Shown piece after piece: positions 25,893-33,973 of a DNA stretch of 64,000 bases. Position 1 is the stretch's first letter. The number at the start of each line of letters is the position of its first letter. The position numbers and the translations under genes were made by a program. Source of the stretch: TMP-24 sp046348855. Lineage in GTDB: Bacteria > Pseudomonadota > Alphaproteobacteria > Rhodobacterales > Rhodobacteraceae. The notes under the pieces were generated by a model, which was not told where the DNA came from, did not search any database, and saw only the letters and a program-made list of their open reading frames with translations. Where the stretch lies: contig JAXMDK010000013.1 of assembly GCA_046348855.1 (NCBI GenBank), forward strand, positions 62,001-126,000, given 5' to 3'.

Positions 25893-27170
25893 CTATTCCT
25901 CTTTCCCGTGAACCTGTTGGCCGCCGACAAAGGTGCGCAGCACGCGCCCCTCCATCCGCTGGCCATCGAAGGGCGTGTTCTTGGATTTCGATTTCAGCGT
26001 GAAGCGGTCCAGCACGAAGGGCGCGTCGGGGTCGAACAGCACCAGATCGGCGGGCGCGCCCACCGCCAGCCGCCCCTGCGGCAGGCCGAGACGTCTGGCG
26101 GGGTTCAGCGACATCGCCCGGAACAGCTGCGCCAGGCTCAGTTGCCCGGCATGGTAAAGCCGCAGCGCCGCCGGCAGGAAGGTCTCCAGCGCCACCGCGC
26201 CGCTGGCGGCTTCCTCAAACGGCAGGCGCTTCGATTCCTCGTCCTGCGGGGTGTGCATCGAGGAAATGATGTCGATCACGCCGGTCGCCACCGCCTCGAC
26301 CATCGCCAGCCGGTCATCCTCGGACCTGAGCGGCGGCTTGACCTTGAAGAAGGTGCGATAGTCGCCGACGTCGAATTCGTTCAGCGTCAGGTGGTGGATC
26401 GAGGTTCCGGCGGTCACGTCGAGCCCGTTCTTCCGCGCGCGCTCCAGCGGCGGCAGGGCGCGGGCCACGGTGATCTGGTCGAAATGGTAACGAACCCCGG
26501 TCATCTCGATCAGCGACAGGTCGCGGTCGAGCCCCATGCGTTCGGCCATCGGCGAGACGCCGGGCAGGCCGCGCAGACTGGCGAACTTGCCCGAGGTTGC
26601 GGCGGCGCCGGCCGACAGTCCGGGGTCCTGCGGGTGGCCCATGATCAGCGCGCCGAGCGACCTGGCATAGGTCATGGCGCGCGACAGGACCTTGTTGTCG
26701 GCCACCACATGGTCGCAGTCGGTGAAGGCAACCGCGCCCGCATCGCGCAGGAACCCGATCTCCACCATCTCGCGCCCCTGACGGCCCTTGGTGAGCGCCG
26801 CCATGTGGTAGATGCGGACGGGGCTGGCCTCGGCGGCGCGGCGAGTGACGAATTCGAGCGCCTCAGGCGTGTCGATCGCCGGGTTGGTGTCGGGGCGGGT
26901 GACGATGGTGGTGACGCCGCCCGCCGCAGCGGCCAGCGCGGCCGAGCGGAAGGATTCCTTGTGCCGCTCGCCCGGCTCGCCGACCTTGACGCCGATGTCG
27001 ACGATGCCGGGAGCAAGGCAGTGGCCGCCGCAGTCGATCAGGGTCGCGCCCCTGGGAGCGGGAGTGTTGACGGCGGCGATGAGGCCATCCCGGATGGTGA
27101 GCGAGCTTTCGGATTCGGTGAAGCTCTCCGGGTCGATCAGGCGGGCGTTGGTGAGGTGGATCAATGTCAC
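25893..27170 (-). CDS. Dihydroorotase-like protein, probably non-catalytic (PyrC'/PyrX)
   Basis: A 425-residue amidohydrolase of the long dihydroorotase type. The metal-binding HxHxR of active enzymes is replaced by DIGVKVGEPG (about 58-67: Gly, Lys and Gly where His, His and Arg should be). The TDHAPH loop is SSMHTPQDEE, which lacks the catalytic aspartate. It is therefore probably the inactive partner that some bacteria, such as Pseudomonas, need to assemble aspartate carbamoyltransferase. A working dihydroorotase must lie elsewhere. The start is GTG 27170, overlapping a small upstream frame by GTGA. The first ~25 codons are repeated at 27713-27790. Confidence 0.85.
   Translation of the reverse strand: MTLIHLTNARLIDPESFTESESSLTIRDGLIAAVNTPAPRGATLIDCGGHCLAPGIVDIGVKVGEPGERHKESFRSAALAAAAGGVTTIVTRPDTNPAIDTPEALEFVTRRAAEASPVRIYHMAALTKGRQGREMVEIGFLRDAGAVAFTDCDHVVADNKVLSRAMTYARSLGALIMGHPQDPGLSAGAAATSGKFASLRGLPGVSPMAERMGLDRDLSLIEMTGVRYHFDQITVARALPPLERARKNGLDVTAGTSIHHLTLNEFDVGDYRTFFKVKPPLRSEDDRLAMVEAVATGVIDIISSMHTPQDEESKRLPFEEAASGAVALETFLPAALRLYHAGQLSLAQLFRAMSLNPARRLGLPQGRLAVGAPADLVLFDPDAPFVLDRFTLKSKSKNTPFDGQRMEGRVLRTFVGGQQVHGKEE
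27096..27170. repeat. Duplicated pyrC 5' end, copy A (in the intact gene)
   Basis: The first ~25 codons of the pyrC-like gene. A near copy lies at about 27713-27790, and the encoded peptides HLTNARLIDPES(F/L)TESESS differ at one residue over this stretch. The two copies flank the 27171-27712 insert in direct orientation. Confidence 0.75.
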
Positions 27171-27322
27171 TGCGATGCTGCCCCTCTTTTGGCCCAGTAA
27201 ACGGCGCTTTCGGCCTCGTCATAGGTCAGGCCAGCGAAGACCAGCGTCCGAAGTCGCCGGCGCGGAACTCGACCGATCCTAGAAAAGTCCTTCGCACACG
27301 GACATCGCTTAGTTTCGGGCAT
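27167..27322 (-). CDS. Small frame coupled to pyrC-like gene; possible displaced C-terminus
   Basis: A 51-residue frame from ATG 27322 to a TGA that overlaps the pyrC-like GTG start (GTGA). Its end, GLTYDEAESAVYWAKRG, resembles the last helix of bacterial PH-like proteins (pattern of DAEAVYALxR). The basic stretch before it (RIGRVPRRRLRTLVF) could be the preceding strands. It overlaps the end of the membrane-protein frame at 27309-27710 in another phase. It may be that protein's C-terminal part displaced by a frameshift rather than a separate gene. Confidence 0.4.
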   Translation of the reverse strand: MPETKRCPCAKDFSRIGRVPRRRLRTLVFAGLTYDEAESAVYWAKRGAASQ

Positions 27323-27710
27323 CCCAGAACCCATTCAGAATGCCACGGCGAGCCCAGAGCACTCTGATCGCGGTGATAGCAAAGTAATCTTGGAAAAAGC
27401 CAAAGGCGTAGACGACTAAGAGGGCCATGCCCATACCGGTCATAAGAAGCGAAAGGAAAAAAAATGGACCGGCCAAATGATAGAGGGTCCGGCACTTAGT
27501 TGAATAACCGCCCGGACAGGCCTCGTCGATAGAACGGTAGTGGAATGCATCCAAGCTGATGTACCACGCGAAGAGTCCGAAGAAACAAATGCCTAGGAAT
27601 GACACGAACATCATGCGCGAGCGACGGGAAGTGCCGCTCCAAAGCAGTTTCTCTCCTTCGCCCAGATAGGGTGTCCAGTCGATTGTGGCTGGCGGCTTTG
27701 CTAGGTTCAC
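27309..27710 (-). CDS. Small membrane protein with bacterial PH-like features
   Basis: A 133-residue frame with GTG start at 27710, overlapping the preceding pyrC remnant by GTGA. TPYLGEGEKLLWSGTSRRSR at the N-terminus looks like the opening of bPH-domain proteins (GE-x-LLW-x-G). Two hydrophobic segments follow, then YFAITAIRVLWARRG, like the usual YALTNRRxL-x-RxG strand. Normal family members continue for 60-80 residues; here the frame stops soon after. The base composition is clearly lower in GC than the neighbours, which supports recent acquisition. Function unknown. Confidence 0.55.
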   Translation of the reverse strand: MNLAKPPATIDWTPYLGEGEKLLWSGTSRRSRMMFVSFLGICFFGLFAWYISLDAFHYRSIDEACPGGYSTKCRTLYHLAGPFFFLSLLMTGMGMALLVVYAFGFFQDYFAITAIRVLWARRGILNGFWDARN

Positions 27711-27790
27711 TGATCAATCCCGGATGAGGATTCGGATTCCGTCAGGCTTTCCGGGTCGATGAGGCGGGCGTTGGTGAGGTGGAGGATCAT
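27707..27790 (-). pseudogene. pyrC 5' remnant, duplicated copy B
   Basis: ATG 27790 to TGA 27707 encodes HLTNARLIDPESLTESESS and then a short unrelated tail ending in GIDQ. It matches codons 1-25 of the intact pyrC-like gene and homology fades at an ATCCGGGAT shared by both. The ATG overlaps the GNAT stop as ATGA, which suggests that this was the original pyrC start before the insertion displaced the gene body. The TGA overlaps the GTG of the membrane-protein frame. Confidence 0.7.
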
Positions 27791-28299
27791 TTGTCGGCCC
27801 CGATGGAATGGAACAGCGGGTGAAATCCCAGCGGAGCCGAGGGCTCGGGGCCAAAAGCCAGCACCATGTAGTGCTCTGCCGGTTCGCCCGGAGGTGCCAG
27901 ATCCGGCCGGGGAACGAAGCCGTGCCGGGGATAGTAGCCGGTGTCGCCGATCAGGATGCAACCCCTCGCATCAAGTTCGGCCAGCCGCGCCAGACCGGCC
28001 CGGATCAACTGCCCGCCGATCCCCTGGCCTTGCCGCTGCGGTTCGACGGCGATCGGACCAAGCACGAACCAGCCTGTTTCGCCCGTCTGAGAGACCGCGG
28101 CGGTAAAGGCCACGTGACCCACGACGGCCCCCGCATCTTCCGCCACCAGCGACAGGACCAACACCCCGGCCGCGCGCAGGGCGTCGTTGAGGTCGGCCTC
28201 AGTGCCGTCGCTGTAGGGCATGTCGGCAAAGGCCCGGTGCGTCAGCGAGTGGATTTCGGGAATGTCAGCGGCAACTTCCGCGCGGATCAGCACGGTCAA
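27787..28299 (-). CDS. GNAT family N-acetyltransferase
   Basis: A 170-residue GNAT fold. The acetyl-CoA motif A is VLGPIAVEPQRQGQGIGGQL, preceded by VGHVAFTAA (beta-4) and followed by GCILIGDTGYYPRHGF, as in YhbS-type proteins. The start is TTG 28299 with GGGAGG upstream. It is inserted between pyrB and the pyrC-like gene in the same operon; its acceptor substrate is unknown. Its stop overlaps the pyrC remnant start. Confidence 0.85.
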   Translation of the reverse strand: MTVLIRAEVAADIPEIHSLTHRAFADMPYSDGTEADLNDALRAAGVLVLSLVAEDAGAVVGHVAFTAAVSQTGETGWFVLGPIAVEPQRQGQGIGGQLIRAGLARLAELDARGCILIGDTGYYPRHGFVPRPDLAPPGEPAEHYMVLAFGPEPSAPLGFHPLFHSIGADK

Positions 28300-28339
28300 T
28301 CCGGCCTCCCCATCAGTCCGGCAATGCGATGGCGCTTGC

Positions 28340-29302
28340 TCACACCACCACCCCCACAGCCTGCCGTCCCCGCTCCGCCCGCAGGTTCCGCGCCAGCAGG
28401 TCCATGCAGGCCATGCGGACGGCGACCCCCATCTCCACCTGGTCCTGGATCACTGAACGGTTGATGTCGTCGGCGATCTCGCCGTCGATCTCCACCCCCC
28501 GGTTCATCGGGCCGGGGTGCATGACGATGGCGTCCTCCCTGGCGAAGGACAGCTTTTCGGCATCGAGCCCGTAGCGGTGGTAATATTCCCGCTCCGAGGG
28601 GATGAAGCCGCCGTCCATCCGTTCCTTCTGAAGGCGCAGCATCATCACCACGTCGGCGTCCTTCAGCCCCTCGCGCATGTCGTCGAACAGCTCGCAGCCG
28701 AAGTCCTGGACGCCCGCGGGCATCAGGGTCGGCGGCGCAATCAGGCGGATGCGGTTTTCCATCTTGCCCAGCAGGATCAGGTTCGAGCGCGCCACGCGGG
28801 AATGGGCGATGTCGCCGCAGATCGCCACGGTCAGGCGCTGGATGCGGCCCTTGGCGCGGCGGATGGTCAGTGCGTCGAGCAGCGCCTGGGTCGGATGTTC
28901 GTGCCGCCCGTCGCCGGCGTTCAGCACCGCGCAGTTGACCTTCGAGGCCAGCAGGTTCACCGCACCCGAAGACGGGTGGCGCACCACCAGAAGGTCGGGG
29001 TGCATGGCGTTCAGCGTCAGCGCCGTGTCGATCAGCGTCTCGCCCTTCTTCACGCTCGACTGCGCGACGGACATGTTCATCACGTCGGCCCCGAGCCGCT
29101 TGCCTGCCAGCTCGAACGAGGCCTGGGTGCGGGTCGAGGCTTCGAAGAACATGTTGATCTGGGTCAGGCCCTGCAGCGCGTCCCCGGACTTCACCGTGCG
29201 GCGGTTCAGGTCGACGTATTTCTCGGCCAGGTCGAGGACGGCGCGAATCTCTTCGGGTGCCAGATGCTCGATGCCCAGAAGATGGCGCGCGCGGAAGGTC
29301 AT
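28340..29302 (-). CDS. pyrB: Aspartate carbamoyltransferase catalytic subunit
   Basis: A 320-residue ATCase. The carbamoyl-phosphate loop is FFEASTRTQASFELAGKRLG, and the active-site HPTQALLDALT and MHPGPMNRGVEI motifs are all present. It forms carbamoyl-aspartate from carbamoyl phosphate and aspartate in pyrimidine synthesis. No PyrI subunit is next to it; the pyrC-like pseudoenzyme downstream may serve as the structural partner. Confidence 0.95.
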   Translation of the reverse strand: MTFRARHLLGIEHLAPEEIRAVLDLAEKYVDLNRRTVKSGDALQGLTQINMFFEASTRTQASFELAGKRLGADVMNMSVAQSSVKKGETLIDTALTLNAMHPDLLVVRHPSSGAVNLLASKVNCAVLNAGDGRHEHPTQALLDALTIRRAKGRIQRLTVAICGDIAHSRVARSNLILLGKMENRIRLIAPPTLMPAGVQDFGCELFDDMREGLKDADVVMMLRLQKERMDGGFIPSEREYYHRYGLDAEKLSFAREDAIVMHPGPMNRGVEIDGEIADDINRSVIQDQVEMGVAVRMACMDLLARNLRAERGRQAVGVVV

Positions 29303-29406
29303 GGGCGGTCCCTCGGTCCGGTCGGTCGTTGCGCCCGCTTATGGCAAAAGCCCGTGCGCGGGGCAACCGCCTTGGCAAGGGGGCGGCAGGGGCTTAGGCT
29401 GGGACG

Positions 29407-30201
29407 ATGTTGACCGATCCTGCACATATCGACCCCGCCCTCGCTGCGGCGCTTCTGGCGTGGCAGATGGAAATGGGCGCCGATGAGCCGATCGGGGATT
29501 CGCCCGTCGACCGCTATGCCGCGCGCCCCGAACCGGCCAGGGCGCCGGCGCGGGCCGCGGTTGCGCCTGTCGCTGTGACAGCCGCGAGCGCGCCAGCGGC
29601 GGGCGATCCGGTGGCCGAAGCGCGGGTCGCGGCCGCAGGGGCGGCGACGCTGGCGGCACTGGCCGAGGCCCAGGCGGCCTACGACCGCTGCGACCTCAAG
29701 AAGGGCGCGCGTAACTTCGTCTTTGCCGACGGCAATCCTGCGGCGCGGGTCATGGTCATCGGCGAGGCGCCGGGGCGCGAGGAAGACCTGGAGGGCCGGC
29801 CCTTCGTCGGGCGCGCCGGGCAGCTTCTGGACCGGATGTTCGCGGCCATCGGCCTGTCGCGTACATCGCCAGATGCGGGGGCGGCGCTTTACATCACCAA
29901 CGTCCTGCCCTGGCGGCCGCCCGCCAACCGCGACCCCGAGCCTTCCGAGATCGCGATGATGCTGCCGTTCCTGCGCCGTCATGTCGAACTGGCGGCCCCC
30001 GACCTGGTGGTGCTGATGGGCAACACGCCCTGTGCGGCGGCGCTGGGCCAGCGCGGGATCATGCGGCTGCGCGGCAACTGGACCGAAGCTTTCGGTCGCC
30101 CGGCGCTGCCGATGACCCACCCGGCCTATCTCTTGCGCAACCCGGCCGCCAAGCGCGAGGCCTGGGCCGATCTTCTGTCGCTGAAAGCGAGGCTTGGATG
30201 A
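29407..30201 (+). CDS. Uracil-DNA glycosylase family protein (family 4-like)
   Basis: A 264-residue protein with an alanine/proline-rich N-terminal ~85 residues and a C-terminal UDG domain. GEAPGREEDLEGRPFVGRAGQLLD is the diagnostic uracil-binding/catalytic motif, and MTHPAYLLRNP is motif 2. RCDLKKGARNFVFADG marks the Fe-S region; only one cysteine of the usual CxxC pair is present there, so the cluster may be altered. It removes uracil from DNA in base excision repair. Its stop overlaps the lysE start (ATGA). Confidence 0.88.
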   Translation: MLTDPAHIDPALAAALLAWQMEMGADEPIGDSPVDRYAARPEPARAPARAAVAPVAVTAASAPAAGDPVAEARVAAAGAATLAALAEAQAAYDRCDLKKGARNFVFADGNPAARVMVIGEAPGREEDLEGRPFVGRAGQLLDRMFAAIGLSRTSPDAGAALYITNVLPWRPPANRDPEPSEIAMMLPFLRRHVELAAPDLVVLMGNTPCAAALGQRGIMRLRGNWTEAFGRPALPMTHPAYLLRNPAAKREAWADLLSLKARLG

Positions 30202-30814
30202 TCCCCGTCGCCCCCCTGACGTTGCTGACCTTCATTCCCGCCGGTCTGGCGCTGAACCTGACGCCGGGCGCGGACATGATGTTCTGCCTGGGCCAGGGGC
30301 TGTCGCAGGGCCGTCGCGCGGCGATGGCGGCGAATTTCGGCATTGCGCTGGGCGGGATGATCCATGTCACCGTCGCGGGGCTGGGTCTTGGCGCGCTGGT
30401 CGCGACCCAGCCGGTCGCCTTCGACGTGATCCGCTGGGCGGGCGTGGCCTATCTGCTCTATCTGGCGGTCAAGACCTGGCGCGCCGGTCCGGTCAGCGCC
30501 GGCGCCGTCGGGGCGCAGAACGTCTTTCGCCGGGCGCTGATGGTGAACCTTCTGAACCCCAAGGTCATCCTGTTCATCCTGGCCTTCCTGCCGCAGTTCG
30601 TCGACCCGTCCCGCGCCGTCCTGCCGCAGTTCCTGACCCTCGGCCTCGTCTTCACGGTGGGGGGCTTATGGTCAACGGCGCCGTCGGCCTGATGGCGGGC
30701 AGCATCGGCAAGGGTCTGACCCGGTCGCCGCGGCTGTCGGCCTGGCTCAACCGCACCTGCGCTACCATCTTCACCGGCCTCGCCCTGCGGCTGGCCCTGA
30801 TCCAGGCCCGCTGA
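30198..30814 (+). pseudogene. LysE/RhtB family exporter, frameshifted
   Basis: Frame 1 from ATG 30198 encodes about 155 residues of a LysE transporter (NLTPGADMMFCLGQGL, NPKVILFILAFLPQF, LTLGLVFTVGG). The expected C-terminus, MVNGAVGLMAGSIGKGL and onward to the TGA at 30814, continues in another frame. Restoring one G in the run near 30657-30665 rejoins the two. A full-length product of about 205 residues is normal for the family, which exports amino acids. Either an assembly indel or a recent mutation. Confidence 0.8.
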
Positions 30815-30815
30815 G

Positions 30816-31355
30816 ATGCGCATCGACGAAAGCCGCACCTTCGTTCCCGTCCGCATCGCGGTCCTGACCGTGTCGGATACCCGCACCGCCGCCGCCGACA
30901 CGTCCGGCGATGCGCTGGCCGAACGGCTGACCGAGGCGGGCCATGTCCTTGCCGCCCGCGCCATCGTCAAGGACGACCGCGTCGCCATCGTCGCGCGCCT
31001 GCGGGCCTGGATCGCCGATCCGGCGATCGACGTGGTGATCTCGACCGGCGGCACCGGGCTGACCGGCCGGGACGTGACCGTCGAGGCGCACCGCGAGGTC
31101 TATGAGAAGGAGATCGAGGCTTTCGCCACAGTCTTCACCATGGTGTCGATGCAGAAGATCGGCACCAGCGCCGTCCAGTCGCGGGCGACCGGCGGGGTGG
31201 CGGGCGGGACCTGCCTGTTCGCGCTGCCCGGCAGCCCCGGCGCCTGCCGCGATGCCTGGGACGAGATCCTGCGCTGGCAACTCGACTGCCGCCACCGGCC
31301 CTGCAACTTCGTCGAGATCATGCCGCGGCTCGAAGAGCACAAGCGCCGCAAATAG
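30816..31355 (+). CDS. moaB: Molybdenum cofactor biosynthesis protein MoaB
   Basis: A 179-residue MogA/MoaB-fold protein. VLTVSDTRTAAADTSGDALAE opens the domain; ISTGGTGLTGRDVTVEA is the MPT-binding loop; LPGSPGACRDAWDEIL closes it. It adenylates molybdopterin before metal insertion. Codons start one base after the lysE stop, so they are likely co-transcribed. The mobA homologue at 38 kb is broken in this sequence. Confidence 0.93.
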   Translation: MRIDESRTFVPVRIAVLTVSDTRTAAADTSGDALAERLTEAGHVLAARAIVKDDRVAIVARLRAWIADPAIDVVISTGGTGLTGRDVTVEAHREVYEKEIEAFATVFTMVSMQKIGTSAVQSRATGGVAGGTCLFALPGSPGACRDAWDEILRWQLDCRHRPCNFVEIMPRLEEHKRRK

Positions 31356-31359
31356 CCCG

Positions 31360-32181
31360 TCAGCCGGTGCAGCCGCTCAGCTGGTAGGCCGCGCCCGACC
31401 GGGTGAAGACGGTCAGCCTGACCGAGGAACGATCCAGCGCGAAGGGCCGGGCGGCGGACGGCACGAGGTCCGCGACCTGCACCAGATGGCCGTTGGTGGC
31501 GCGCTGTTCGACCGGCGTGACCCAGACGGAGGCATCGGCCAGCTCGACCACCGCGAAATCGCCCCGCTCCGCGCCCTTCATCGGAATGTCGGCGGTCAGG
31601 CGCAGACCGTCGCGGGTCGGTTCGGCCGCGCAGCGCGCCGGGCCAAGGCCGGCGGCGGCGCCGTCCCGCGGCTCTTCGGCCAGCGCCGCGCGGATCGGTG
31701 TGCTGCCATCGCCCTGGCCGGCCAGCCGTGCGCTGACATCGACGCTGGCCGGCACGCAGATGTCCTTGCAGACACCGAGGTTGACATGGCCGACGATGTT
31801 CAGCGGCTGGCCCGGCCGCAGGCCCGCGAACTCGATCGGCAGCACCAGGCTGTCATGGTAGCCAAGGGTGCGCAGGCCGTTCAGGTCGAAGATCTGCGGT
31901 TGCGGCCAATGGTAGGTGACGCCCGCCAGATTGTCCGAGCCCTGCCAGTCGAAGGCGGGCGGGATACCGGCCTCGCCCGGCGCGCGCCAGTAGGTCTTCC
32001 ACCCTGGCGCCAGCGTCAGGCGCAGCGCGCCCATGTAGCCGGTCGCGGTGGGCCAGCCGGCGATCAGCTCGGCCCGGACCAGATCGGCGGGAACCGGCTG
32101 GGCGGCGGCGGGCAGGACTGCGGCCGCCATCAGGGCGGCACAGATCGGGATCAGCGGCGAAAGGCGACGGTGACGTTGCAT
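31360..32181 (-). CDS. Periplasmic DsbD alpha-domain-like protein
   Basis: A 273-residue exported protein with a signal peptide (about 1-27). It resembles the N-terminal sensor domain of DsbD/ScsB (GWKTYWRAPGEAGIPPAFDW and LGVCKDICVPASVDV). The CKDIC pair is the likely redox-active cysteine pair. The membrane and thioredoxin domains of full DsbD are absent, so it must work with a separate partner such as a CcdA-like protein. It is convergent with moaB. Confidence 0.82.
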   Translation of the reverse strand: MQRHRRLSPLIPICAALMAAAVLPAAAQPVPADLVRAELIAGWPTATGYMGALRLTLAPGWKTYWRAPGEAGIPPAFDWQGSDNLAGVTYHWPQPQIFDLNGLRTLGYHDSLVLPIEFAGLRPGQPLNIVGHVNLGVCKDICVPASVDVSARLAGQGDGSTPIRAALAEEPRDGAAAGLGPARCAAEPTRDGLRLTADIPMKGAERGDFAVVELADASVWVTPVEQRATNGHLVQVADLVPSAARPFALDRSSVRLTVFTRSGAAYQLSGCTG

Positions 32182-32314
32182 GGCTCATATCTAGGCCACC
32201 GCGCCGGCAATGGGAATTCGTCCCGGGTCAATTCTGCGTCACTGTCGGCCCGCGACCCCGCCGCCCCTTGAACTTGGCCGCCGTCCGGCCGATCTTTCCG
32301 AAAGGAGGTCCGCA

Positions 32315-32869
32315 ATGAACCTTTCTGGCAAACTGTTGATCGCGATGCCCGGCATGGGCGATCCGCGCTTTGAACATAGCGTGATCTTCCTCTGCGCCCA
32401 TTCCGAGGATGGAGCCATGGGGCTGATCGTCAACAAGCCGCTCGAGGATCTGCGCTTTGGCCAACTGCTCGACCAGCTGGGGATCGAACAGCAACCCGAT
32501 GCGCGCGACATCCGCATCCATGTCGGCGGGCCGGTCGAGCATGGGCGCGGCTTCGTGCTGCACACCGCCGACTACCGGGCCGAGGGCAGCACGCTGAAGG
32601 TCGACAGCCGGTTCGGGATGACCGCCACGCTCGATGTGTTGCAGGCGCTGGCCGAAGGCGGCGGGCCGGAACGGTCGCTGCTGGCGCTCGGCTATGCCGG
32701 CTGGGGGCCGGGGCAGTTGGAGCGCGAGATTCTCGACAACGGCTGGCTGACCTGCGAGGCGAGCGAGGATCTGGTCTTTTCCGCCGCCAACCCGCGCAAA
32801 TGGCAGGAGGCGCTGCACAGCATCGGGGTCGACCCGCTGAGTCTGTCGGCCAGCGCCGGACGGGCCTGA
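32315..32869 (+). CDS. yqgE: YqgE/AlgH family protein
   Basis: A 184-residue DUF179 protein. NLSGKLLIAMPGMGDPRFEH, the GLIVNKPL segment, VGGPVEHGRGFVLHT and LGYAGWGPGQLEREI are family hallmarks. A strong AAGGAGG precedes ATG 32315. The molecular role is not settled; AlgH in Pseudomonas affects alginate regulation. It is divergent from the DsbD-like gene. Confidence 0.92.
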   Translation: MNLSGKLLIAMPGMGDPRFEHSVIFLCAHSEDGAMGLIVNKPLEDLRFGQLLDQLGIEQQPDARDIRIHVGGPVEHGRGFVLHTADYRAEGSTLKVDSRFGMTATLDVLQALAEGGGPERSLLALGYAGWGPGQLEREILDNGWLTCEASEDLVFSAANPRKWQEALHSIGVDPLSLSASAGRA

Positions 32870-32900
32870 GCCGCCCGGACGAAGAAATACCTTGGGACGG

Positions 32901-33854
32901 TCAGCGCGGCGCGGCGGCGCGGCGCAGGCGGTCGTTGATGGCGCGGCCAAGGCCGTGGTCGGGGACGGGCGCGATGGCGATGCGGCCGGCGGGACCGGCC
33001 AGCCGGTCGGCCTCGCGCAGGTAGTGGAACAGGTTCGCCGCCGCCTCGACCAGGTCGCCGGTGGGCGACAGGTTCAGGTCCGCGCCTGCCGCGTCCGGCC
33101 CGAAGGCCAGCCAGATCTCGCCGGGCTCAGTCTGCCGGGCGTTCAGCCGCACGGGGGCGGCGGGGGCATAGTGGCTGTCCAGTTGCCCTGGTGCGGTCGG
33201 CCGATGTCCCACGGACGCCGTTGCCCGCAACAGCGGTTGGCCGAGACATTCCTCGATGGCTTCGGCGGGAAGTCCGCCGGGGCGCAGCAGCGTGGGCGCC
33301 GGGTCGAAGCCGATGATCGTCGATTCCAGCCCCACCTCGCACGGCCCGCCGTCGACCACCGCCGCGATGCGGCCGGCCAGCCCGGCCAGAACATGGGCCG
33401 CCCGTGTCGGGCTGACCCGGCCCGAAGGGTTGGCCGAAGGTGCGGCCACCGGCCCGCCGAAGGCCGTCAGAAGCGCCTGCGCTACCGGATGGGCCGGAAC
33501 CCGGATCGCCACGGTCGGCAGCCCGGCCGACACCAGCGGCGACAGCGGGCTTGCGGCGCGCAGGGGCACAACCAGCGTCAGCGGGCCGGGCCAGAAGGCG
33601 GCGGCCAGCCGTTCGGCCTGCGGCGGGAAATCGGCATAGGCCCGTGCGGTCGCAAGGTCCGGCAGATGCACGATCAGCGGGTTGAAGCTGGGCCGGCCCT
33701 TGGCCGCGAAGATCCGGGCCACGGCCCGGTCGTCGCAGGCGTCGCCGCCCAGGCCATAGACCGTCTCGGTCGGGAAGGCGACCAGTTCGCCCTGGCGCAG
33801 CAGCCGGGCGGCGCGGTCCAGCCCTTCGGCCGTCGGTGCAAGGCTTTCGGTCAA
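32901..33854 (-). CDS. tsaC: L-threonylcarbamoyladenylate synthase (Sua5/TsaC)
   Basis: A 317-residue Sua5-type enzyme. The YrdC domain shows LVAFPTETVYGLGGDA, KGRPSFNPLIVHL, WPGPLTLVV and APSANPSGRVSPT; a C-terminal Sua5 domain begins near PGQLDSHYAPAAP. It makes threonylcarbamoyl-AMP for the t6A37 tRNA modification. I chose TTG 33854, where relatives begin (TESLAPTAEG); a TTG at 33908 in the same frame is possible. Its promoter region is shared with the divergent acyl-CoA dehydrogenase. Confidence 0.9.
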   Translation of the reverse strand: MTESLAPTAEGLDRAARLLRQGELVAFPTETVYGLGGDACDDRAVARIFAAKGRPSFNPLIVHLPDLATARAYADFPPQAERLAAAFWPGPLTLVVPLRAASPLSPLVSAGLPTVAIRVPAHPVAQALLTAFGGPVAAPSANPSGRVSPTRAAHVLAGLAGRIAAVVDGGPCEVGLESTIIGFDPAPTLLRPGGLPAEAIEECLGQPLLRATASVGHRPTAPGQLDSHYAPAAPVRLNARQTEPGEIWLAFGPDAAGADLNLSPTGDLVEAAANLFHYLREADRLAGPAGRIAIAPVPDHGLGRAINDRLRRAAAPR

Positions 33855-33973
33855 GCACGTCCCCTGTGACGCTGCGTTTCGGGTTGTCGGCGGCTGACCT
33901 TGCGGCAATGATGCCGCGCGGCCTGACCGTGATTACGCCGGCAAGCCTGAAATGTGAAGGCAAGGGAGAGGCC

